DNA from: Candidatus Saccharibacteria bacterium UBA669 | GTDB lineage: Bacteria > Patescibacteriota > Saccharimonadia > Saccharimonadales > Saccharimonadaceae | NCBI GenBank assembly: GCA_002299795.1 | Contig: DBNP01000013.1 | Span: forward strand, 2,953 to 15,070 | DNA length: 12,118 nucleotides | Direction of reading: 5' to 3' | Shown here: piece after piece, positions 1 to 4,988 of the stretch | How the letters are laid out: each line of letters opens with the position of its first letter | How positions within the stretch are numbered: position 1 is the first letter of the stretch | The notes under the pieces: model-generated | Databases searched by the model: none | The model's input: only the letters and a program-made list of their open reading frames with translations | Told to the model about the DNA's origin: nothing | Translations under genes and position numbers: made by a program

Positions 1-1326
1 GGTCCGTCTGTCTACTCACAGTTAAAGCTACCGTCAGTGGAGCAGTTTGCAGAGGATGCAACAGTACCTGGCACAATGGGAAGCAGCAGTATGCGACGCA
101 CCGGCCTGTACCTCGAAGAGGTATTTAGGCTCAACGCGGATACCAAAAATTTCCGCATGATGAGCCCAGACGAGACCTACTCCAACAAGCTCGACGACAT
201 CTTCAAAGCAACGAGCCGCAGCTGGCAGTGGCCAATTATGGAATGGGACAAAGACCTTTCGCAGGATGGCCGCGTGATGGAAATGCTCTCGGAGCACAAC
301 ATGCAGGGTCTCATGCAGGGCTACGTGCTGACCGGTCGTCACGCGATGTTCGCTAGCTATGAAGCGTTTCTGCAAGTTGTCAGTAGTATGGTTGACCAGT
401 ACGCCAAGTTTCTCACTCAAAGCCGCGGCGTTGAGTGGCGTGGTACGATTCCGAGCATCAACTATATTTTGACGAGTAGCGGTTGGCGGCAAGACCACAA
501 CGGCTTTAGCCACCAGAACCCTGGGTTCATCGATGACCTGTTGCGACGCCAGAGCAATTTTTCGGATGTTTATTTCCCAGCCGACGGCAACTGTACGCTC
601 GTGGCACTTGAAAGAATGTTGACTAGTGTCCGGCAGATCAACGCCATCGTAGCCGGCAAAACTGTTGAACCACGCTGGCTAACGCCAGATAAAGCTCGCC
701 AGCAAATGGATTCAGGGCTGATGGTATGGGATTTTGCGAGTGATGAGAATCCTAATATTATCATGGCCGCCTGTGGTGACTATCCAACCAAAGAAACAAT
801 GGCCGCAATCGACATTATCAAGCGTGAACGACCCGAAGTTCGTATCCGCTGTGTCAATGTCAGTAGCCTCACCACCATGGGATTTGGCACGCTCAACAAC
901 ACGGCTGATCAAAAAATGTTTGACCACATATTTACTGAGGACAAGCCAGTGATATTCAACTTCCACGGCTACCCACAAACAGTCAAAAGCGTACTGTTTA
1001 ACTATGCAGTCGACAGCACGCGCTTCGACGTACGAGGCTACAAAGAAATCGGTAGCACGACAACGCCATTTGATATGCACGTCCGCAACGAAACGAGTCG
1101 CTATGACCTCGCGATTGCCGCGTTCCAACAGCTGGGTCACGATGGAGTCATTCCGTTTGAAGAGGCCGAGCATCTTGCCGCCAAATATCGTCATAAGATC
1201 AGCGAGAACACTGACTACATCAAAGCAAATGGTATCGACATTCCCGAGCTTGATGCCTGGGTCTGGCCAGCTGCACGCGAGCTTGAGCGAGTCAAGGAAG
1301 AGGAGTGGCGCGGCCAAACTAATTAG
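1..1326 (+). CDS. xfp: Phosphoketolase, C-terminal part (5' end outside window)
   Basis: Thiamine-diphosphate enzyme that cleaves xylulose-5-phosphate (often also fructose-6-phosphate) with phosphate to give acetyl phosphate plus glyceraldehyde-3-phosphate or erythrose-4-phosphate. The frame is open from base 1 with no credible start, so the gene begins upstream; the GTG at 37 is internal. The visible 441 residues are roughly the C-terminal half of a family usually about 800 long. Family signatures in order (numbered from the first visible residue): LSEHNMQG near 96-103, where the E of SEH matches the catalytic glutamate region; LTGRHAMFASYEAF near 110-123 (usual form GRHGFFASYEAF); SSGWRQDHNGFSHQNPGF at 159-176; and YFPADGNC near 191-198. 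The C-terminal XFP_C-type domain ends in ELDAWVW, as expected for an intact C-terminus. It stops two bases before ackA, which consumes its product, so the two are almost certainly co-transcribed and probably translationally coupled. Cytoplasmic. Confidence 0.95.
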   Translation, partial: GPSVYSQLKLPSVEQFAEDATVPGTMGSSSMRRTGLYLEEVFRLNADTKNFRMMSPDETYSNKLDDIFKATSRSWQWPIMEWDKDLSQDGRVMEMLSEHNMQGLMQGYVLTGRHAMFASYEAFLQVVSSMVDQYAKFLTQSRGVEWRGTIPSINYILTSSGWRQDHNGFSHQNPGFIDDLLRRQSNFSDVYFPADGNCTLVALERMLTSVRQINAIVAGKTVEPRWLTPDKARQQMDSGLMVWDFASDENPNIIMAACGDYPTKETMAAIDIIKRERPEVRIRCVNVSSLTTMGFGTLNNTADQKMFDHIFTEDKPVIFNFHGYPQTVKSVLFNYAVDSTRFDVRGYKEIGSTTTPFDMHVRNETSRYDLAIAAFQQLGHDGVIPFEEAEHLAAKYRHKISENTDYIKANGIDIPELDAWVWPAARELERVKEEEWRGQTN

Positions 1327-1328
1327 CC

Positions 1329-2510
1329 ATGTCGCTCACCCTTGTCGCAAACCCCGGAAGCTCGTCGCGTAAATATGCGCTGTACGATGATGGGCCGGAT
1401 TTGCGCGCCACGCTTCATTTTGAGATCGAGAACGATCAGCTTGTTTGCACCCTGGCAGAAGCCAGCGAAGGACAACGTCGTATTGACCTCGACTTCGATA
1501 AGCTACACGATGCCACCGCGCATGTAGAGCAACTTTTTATGCGCGAGCATTTACTGCAAGACAGCGAGCACATCGACCACGTAGGGCTACGCATCGTCGC
1601 ACCGAGCAGCTACTTCATGAGCGACCACATCATGACCGACGAGGCCGTAGGCAAGCTGGAAGCCCTTTATGATCTTGCTCCACTCCACATTGCAGCCACA
1701 CTCGATGAGCTGAAATTTCTACGCCAATCACTGCCAAATGCGACGATCGTGGGCGTTTCAGACAGCGCATTTCACGCTACCAAGCCACCGTATGCCTGGA
1801 ACTATGGGATAGCGATTCACGACAGCGATCGACTTGATATCAAGCGATTTGGATACCACGGACTGTCCGTTGCTGCCGCGATCAACACCCTTTGGAGCAG
1901 CGGCAAATTACCGCCCAAGGTGATTGTGTGTCATCTCGGTAGCGGCTCGAGCATTACTGGTGTATTCCATGGCAGAAGCATTGATACCACTATGGGCTAT
2001 ACCCCTCTTGACGGAGTTATGATGGCAACACGCAGCGGCAGTATTGACGCGGGAGCAGTACGCGCCCTGAAAAAGGGTCTCGAGATGAATGATGATCAAC
2101 TCGAAGACTACCTACACACGAAGAGCGGCCTTCTTGGCGTGGCCGGTAGCAACGATGTGCGCGCACTGATCGACAGGGAAGCTGACGGTGACCATATGGC
2201 TCACCTGGCGCTTACAACACTCGTCCATACCATTCATAAAGCAATCGGTAGTATGATCATCGCCATGAACGGCTGCGATCTTCTGGTGTTTACTGGCACG
2301 ATCGGTGAGCGCTCAGCCGTCCTGCGCAAGCGCATCGTTGCACACCTCGAGTGTATGGATTTTATCCTCGACGGCGAGCTCAACGAGGCATGTGCTGAGC
2401 CATCGAGGCTGACGAGTCTTGCCCAAGCTGCCAAATCTCGACCGATCGTCGTCATTCCCGCAAATGAATCACTCGAAATTGCTCGACACGTTGCCGACAT
2501 GACGAAGTAG
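1329..2510 (+). CDS. ackA: Acetate kinase, divergent
   Basis: Phosphotransferase of the acetate kinase (ASKHA) family; acetyl phosphate + ADP gives acetate + ATP. At 393 residues it is of normal length. The N-terminal phosphate-binding segment is NPGSSSRKYAL (N8). Other family positions are recognisable: R88 in GLRIV, H120 in LAPLH, D145 in SDSAF, H177 in FGYHGLS, HLGSGSS at 202-208, MATRSGSID at 232-240, FTGTIGE at 321-327 and E380 in PANESLEIA. Departures from textbook AckA are clear: the HGG after the active-site arginine reads APSS (91-94), and HLGNGAS reads HLGSGSS, so the usual Asn is Ser205. ATG 1329 follows the xfp stop by two bases; an AGGAG at 1301-1305 is too far away to act as a normal Shine-Dalgarno, so coupling to xfp translation is likely. 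Substrate-level ATP production is the inferred role. A related short-chain acyl kinase cannot be excluded, but the phosphoketolase neighbour argues for acetate. Confidence 0.92.
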   Translation: MSLTLVANPGSSSRKYALYDDGPDLRATLHFEIENDQLVCTLAEASEGQRRIDLDFDKLHDATAHVEQLFMREHLLQDSEHIDHVGLRIVAPSSYFMSDHIMTDEAVGKLEALYDLAPLHIAATLDELKFLRQSLPNATIVGVSDSAFHATKPPYAWNYGIAIHDSDRLDIKRFGYHGLSVAAAINTLWSSGKLPPKVIVCHLGSGSSITGVFHGRSIDTTMGYTPLDGVMMATRSGSIDAGAVRALKKGLEMNDDQLEDYLHTKSGLLGVAGSNDVRALIDREADGDHMAHLALTTLVHTIHKAIGSMIIAMNGCDLLVFTGTIGERSAVLRKRIVAHLECMDFILDGELNEACAEPSRLTSLAQAAKSRPIVVIPANESLEIARHVADMTK

Positions 2511-2530
2511 CTAGCGAGCGGTAGTTAGCT
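2509..2530 (+). terminator. Possible weak hairpin after ackA
   Basis: AGCTAGC (2509-2515) pairs with GTTAGCT (2524-2530) through seven pairs, one a G-T wobble, around an 8-base loop. The nearest T-run (2545-2550) lies 14 bases further on and overlaps the -35/spacer of the next promoter, so this is a poor intrinsic terminator. Read-through, or termination by another mechanism, is equally possible. Confidence 0.25.
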
Positions 2531-2540
2531 GATCTAGTGG

Positions 2541-2569
2541 TTGCTTTTTTATGTTAATTATGTTATAAA
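2541..2569 (+). promoter_or_regulatory. Sigma-70-type promoter for the 107-aa gene
   Basis: TTGCTT (2541-2546), a 17-base spacer, then TATAAA (2564-2569). A TG at 2561-2562 completes an extended -10 (TGT before TATAAA). The transcript would start near 2576, giving a leader of about 43 bases that carries a perfect Shine-Dalgarno. This is the best-formed -35/-10 pair in the left half of the window. Confidence 0.7.
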
Positions 2570-2618
2570 GGTTGTGATGATACTGATCTGCAGTATCCGC
2601 ACCTGAAAGGAGGCGGCA

Positions 2619-2942
2619 ATGACCGCCCTGACCACGAAGACACCCACCACGCTGCTTGTCGATAGAGCTGCGCTTGTCGAACGTTGCGAAGCACTGGTGA
2701 AGAGAATCCCCTCGCCTGGATACTTTAGCGAGCACATTGGAACAGTGGCAGTAGTCCTGAGCGCGCTCGAGGCAAGCATCGCTCGCATCGACCGCGAGAT
2801 CGCCAGCCTCGGCGGCATCCAGGACGCCCCGTCGCCGCAGGATACGCCCGAGTGGCCCGTGTCAGAGACGGCGACCGCAGCATCACGCGGCTTGTCCTGT
2901 GGCTGCGCCAATGAGCTGTGCTGTACTCACCTTGATGCATAA
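2619..2942 (+). CDS. Hypothetical small protein with Cys-rich C-terminus
   Basis: I do not recognise this 107-residue protein. It is clearly a gene: an extended -10 promoter lies upstream, AAAGGAGG (2606-2613) sits five bases before ATG 2619, and a strong terminator follows. The N-terminal part has a Thr-rich start and then a predicted helical stretch (about residues 15-64, with alternating Leu/Ala/Val and Glu/Arg). A Pro/Ser/Thr-rich linker follows, then a short Cys cluster near the end, CGCANELCC, that could bind a metal or form disulfides. There is no signal peptide or membrane segment, so it is probably cytoplasmic. The third codon positions in residues 50-85 are richer in G/C than in neighbouring genes, hinting at a different history. 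It stands alone between ackA and the metal transporter. Confidence 0.75.
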   Translation: MTALTTKTPTTLLVDRAALVERCEALVKRIPSPGYFSEHIGTVAVVLSALEASIARIDREIASLGGIQDAPSPQDTPEWPVSETATAASRGLSCGCANELCCTHLDA

Positions 2943-2952
2943 GCAGCACACA

Positions 2953-2987
2953 CCGCCCAACCCCACCAGTGGGGGAGGGCGGCTTTT
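2953..2987 (+). terminator. Strong intrinsic terminator of the 107-aa gene
   Basis: CCGCCC (2953-2958) pairs with GGGCGG (2977-2982), and CCCC (2961-2964) with GGGG (2971-2975) inside it. The stem is GC-rich with small internal bulges and an apical loop around 2965-2970, followed by CTTTT. It begins about 10 bases after the stop codon. Confidence 0.88.
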
Positions 2988-2992
2988 AATAA

Positions 2993-3004
2993 CACGTGCA
3001 CGTG
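2993..3004. repeat. 12-bp perfect palindrome (tandem CACGTG)
   Basis: CACGTGCACGTG is two adjacent copies of CACGTG and is itself a perfect palindrome. It lies between the preceding terminator and the extended -10 of the transporter gene, centred about 45 bases upstream of the predicted transcription start. It could be an operator for a dimeric regulator; nothing else shows that it is functional. Confidence 0.35.
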
Positions 3005-3025
3005 ACACCCAGTATCCCCCACAAG

Positions 3026-3036
3026 TGTGCTACAAT
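3026..3036 (+). promoter_or_regulatory. Extended -10 promoter of the NRAMP gene
   Basis: TGTGCTACAAT: TACAAT at 3031-3036 preceded by TGC, the extended -10 element. No convincing -35 lies 16-18 bases upstream. The predicted start near 3043 gives a leader of about 25 bases. The 13 bases TGTGCTACAATAC recur exactly at the methyltransferase promoter (4973-4985). Confidence 0.65.
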
Positions 3037-3067
3037 ACGTGCTAGATTAGCGTAAACGGAACACACA

Positions 3068-4453
3068 ATGGCAAACCCCTACACCTGGCTCCATGACCTT
3101 GTTGGCAACCATCAGCAGCACAAGCAAGCCACACTACACGAAAAAAACCTCCAGCATGCCCAAAAGCACTATGGAAAGTTTGGGCGGTTTGTCCGCGTGC
3201 TCGGCCCTGGTGTTGTGACTGGTGCGGCCGATGATGACCCAAGCGGCATCGCCACCTATAGCCAGGCGGGCGCCATCTATGGCTATGGACTACTGTGGTT
3301 ATTTCCAATTATGTATCCGCTGCTGCTTGCAGTGCAGGAGAGCTGTGCGCGCATAGGTGCCGTGACGGGCGACGGGCTAGCCGCAATCCTGAAGCGTCAT
3401 TACAGCAAGAAGGTGCTGCTATCGGCAGTCTTGCTCGTTGTAGTAGCTAATACGGTCAACATTGGTGCCGATCTTGCCGCAATGGCAGCAACCACGCAGC
3501 TGCTCATACCGAACGTACCGCTAAGCTTTTTTGCCATCTTTTTTGCCGTTATCTGCATCGTCATGCAGGTGACCGTGCCCTACAAGCAATATGCCAAGAT
3601 TTTGAAATGGCTAGCAGTTGCGCTTTTTGCCTATCCCATCACAGCATTCCTCGTCGGGCAGCCTTGGGGTGAGGTGCTCTCAAATACCCTGTGGCCACAG
3701 ATGGCGATCAACAAAGAGACTATCTATATCATAGTAGGAATACTCGGTACGACAATCAGCCCATATCTATTTTTCTGGAACACCAGCGAGGTAGTCGAGG
3801 ACGAGGTAGAAACGCATCGCATTGCCGCATCGTCAGGCAAGGGTACTCCGCGAATTAGCAAGGCATTTATCAGAAGTATCCGGATTGACAATGCGGTTGG
3901 CATGTCGCTGGCCTCTATTTCGGCGTGGTTCATTGTGATTGCCTGTGCCTCAGTTCTGCACGCCAATGGTATCACCAAAATCGATACTGCCGCTGATGCT
4001 GCGGCGGCACTTGAACCACTCGTCAGCGGCTTCCCAAATGCGGGGCTTGTCGCAAAACTATTGTTCTCAGTAGGAATCATCGGCATTGGGCTCCTTGCCG
4101 TACCGGTACTCGCAGGCTCGTCGTCATACGCCATCAGTGAGGCGCTCGGGATTCGAGAAGGGTACTACCGCAAATTTAGCAAAGCACATGGCTTTTATGG
4201 CATCATCGCCCTTGCAACCATCGCTGGTCTGATCATCAATTTTATCGGCATCGATCCAATCCAAGCGCTCATCTTTACGGCCGTATTCAACGCGGTCGCA
4301 AGCGTACCACTCCTCTACATGATATGGCGCGTCGGCAACAACCGCGAAGTGATGGGCGAATACCGCAATGGCCGGCTTAGTAATGTCGGCGTGCTCACGG
4401 CCTTTGCTGTAATGACGATCGCCACCATCGTACTGTTCTACTCGTTCCTATAG
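3068..4453 (+). CDS. NRAMP-superfamily divalent metal transporter
   Basis: Integral membrane protein of the Nramp/SLC11 (LeuT-fold) superfamily, expected to import a divalent cation with protons or by facilitated transport. Its 461 residues consist of a cytosolic N-terminus of about 45 residues followed by roughly 11 hydrophobic segments. The first membrane segment carries the family's unwound-helix motif as DDDPSG (55-60), where Mn/Fe transporters usually have DPGN. The sixth has TTISPY (228-233), where classical members have MPH. The metal-coordinating Asp57 is therefore kept, but the Asn and Met ligands are not. Such changes are typical of divergent Nramp clades, including Mg-type ones, so manganese specificity should not be assumed and I give no mntH symbol. 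ATG 3068 is preceded only by a weak GGA (3058-3060). Monocistronic: own promoter upstream, hairpin downstream. Confidence 0.9.
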   Translation: MANPYTWLHDLVGNHQQHKQATLHEKNLQHAQKHYGKFGRFVRVLGPGVVTGAADDDPSGIATYSQAGAIYGYGLLWLFPIMYPLLLAVQESCARIGAVTGDGLAAILKRHYSKKVLLSAVLLVVVANTVNIGADLAAMAATTQLLIPNVPLSFFAIFFAVICIVMQVTVPYKQYAKILKWLAVALFAYPITAFLVGQPWGEVLSNTLWPQMAINKETIYIIVGILGTTISPYLFFWNTSEVVEDEVETHRIAASSGKGTPRISKAFIRSIRIDNAVGMSLASISAWFIVIACASVLHANGITKIDTAADAAAALEPLVSGFPNAGLVAKLLFSVGIIGIGLLAVPVLAGSSSYAISEALGIREGYYRKFSKAHGFYGIIALATIAGLIINFIGIDPIQALIFTAVFNAVASVPLLYMIWRVGNNREVMGEYRNGRLSNVGVLTAFAVMTIATIVLFYSFL

Positions 4454-4476
4454 CGGTCACGCTATCGTCACCGTTT
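4450..4476 (+). terminator. Hairpin overlapping the transporter stop codon
   Basis: Two alternative hairpins can form. ATAGCG (4450-4455) pairs perfectly with CGCTAT (4460-4465) over a 4-base loop. Alternatively, CGGT/ACCG plus ACG/CGT (4454-4473) pair with one C-C mismatch, followed by TTTAT. The second resembles a weak intrinsic terminator with a short T-tract. Confidence 0.4.
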
Positions 4477-4485
4477 ATCATATAT

Positions 4486-4503
4486 TTGTGATATTTTTCA
4501 CAA
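4486..4503. promoter_or_regulatory. CRP/FNR-like operator palindrome (candidate)
   Basis: TTGTGA (4486-4491), six bases, TCACAA (4498-4503): a perfect inverted repeat containing TGTGA-N6-TCACA, the exact core that CRP-family regulators bind. It lies upstream of the secreted-protein gene. If TATGAT (4524-4529) is the -10, the centre falls at about -41.5, the position of a class II activator site. This is inferred from pattern only; a small RNA hairpin is an alternative, though no T-run follows it. Confidence 0.4.
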
Positions 4504-4523
4504 GCAATGGAATCTATCGGGCT

Positions 4524-4560
4524 TATGATAAGTGTATTACATTAAGCAATCCTCGGGAGG
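4524..4560 (+). promoter_or_regulatory. Probable -10 and Shine-Dalgarno of the secreted-protein gene
   Basis: TATGAT (4524-4529) is the best -10 candidate; TATTAC (4535-4540) is an alternative. No -35 is recognisable, consistent with activator dependence. GGGAGG (4555-4560) sits five bases before ATG 4566 and fixes that start. Confidence 0.5.
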
Positions 4561-4565
4561 GTACA

Positions 4566-4916
4566 ATGATTAAAAAAATAATGCTGTCAGCCATCACATC
4601 ACTAGTAGTAATGGTCGGCATGGTCGTCGGCTTCACGCCGTCTGCAAGTGCAGCCGTAGCGCCATATTATTACACCACCTCTACCAGAACTGGTGCGTTC
4701 GTGCCCGGAAATCTATATGTGACCTGGAAGTGTGATGGGAGCACCAACAAAGTTCTCTCGCGATCCTGGTCAGAAAATATACCTTATGGCCAGGTAGTTT
4801 CAACCTCTTACAAGGCTGGGAATGGCATGTGCTGGGGCACTGGCTACGTGACCTTTACAATATCCGAGCTTGGTGTAACCTATCAGGCATCGGTATTTGC
4901 TGCAAGAAGCTTCTAG
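4566..4916 (+). CDS. Small secreted protein with signal peptide
   Basis: A 116-residue protein of unknown function. Start ATG 4566 is chosen because GGGAGG lies five bases upstream and the product then begins with a textbook Sec signal peptide: MIKK, a hydrophobic core (about residues 5-22), and a cleavage-type end SASA-A near 29/30. An upstream GTG at 4488 would add 26 residues, bury the signal and lie inside the palindrome, so it is rejected. The mature part (about 87 residues) is Tyr-, Ser- and Thr-rich, predicted mostly beta strand, with exactly two cysteines (C56 and C89) that could form one disulfide. There is no membrane anchor, sortase motif or lipobox. It is likely released or surface-adsorbed. 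Monocistronic, closed by a strong terminator. Confidence 0.82.
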   Translation: MIKKIMLSAITSLVVMVGMVVGFTPSASAAVAPYYYTTSTRTGAFVPGNLYVTWKCDGSTNKVLSRSWSENIPYGQVVSTSYKAGNGMCWGTGYVTFTISELGVTYQASVFAARSF

Positions 4917-4940
4917 CTGTCAGCTAGTACCATCGTCACG

Positions 4941-4973
4941 AAACAGCACCCCCGCAAAGGTGCTGTTTTATTT
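4941..4973 (+). terminator. Strong intrinsic terminator after the secreted-protein gene
   Basis: AAACAGCACC (4941-4950) pairs perfectly with GGTGCTGTTT (4959-4968) around the 8-base loop CCCGCAAA. The T-rich tail TTTTATTT (4966-4973) overlaps the end of the stem. The next promoter's -10 begins directly after this tail. Confidence 0.92.
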
Positions 4974-4983
4974 GTGCTACAAT
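4973..4983 (+). promoter_or_regulatory. Extended -10 promoter giving a leaderless methyltransferase mRNA
   Basis: TGTGCTACAAT with TACAAT at 4978-4983. The -35 region would fall inside the preceding terminator hairpin and does not match consensus. Transcription should start near 4989-4991, on the first ATG (4989; a second ATG follows at 4992), so there is no room for a Shine-Dalgarno. This rules out the upstream GTG at 4974, which lies within the promoter. Confidence 0.7.
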
Positions 4984-4988
4984 ACCGT

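Noticed and set aside
712..1317. 201-residue open frame on the minus strand inside xfp
   Set aside because: Antisense to strongly conserved phosphoketolase sequence, with no start signals and no family resemblance.
2558..2911. 117-residue minus-strand frame opposite the 107-residue gene
   Set aside because: The plus-strand gene has a promoter, a perfect Shine-Dalgarno and a terminator; the minus frame has none of these and crosses the plus-strand promoter region.
4488..4565. GTG start at 4488 extending the secreted protein by 26 residues
   Set aside because: It lies inside the palindrome, lacks a ribosome site and would bury the signal peptide; GGGAGG supports ATG 4566.
4974..4988. GTG start for the methyltransferase at 4974
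   Set aside because: The GTG lies within the extended -10 element, so it would not be transcribed; ATG 4989 fits the predicted transcription start.
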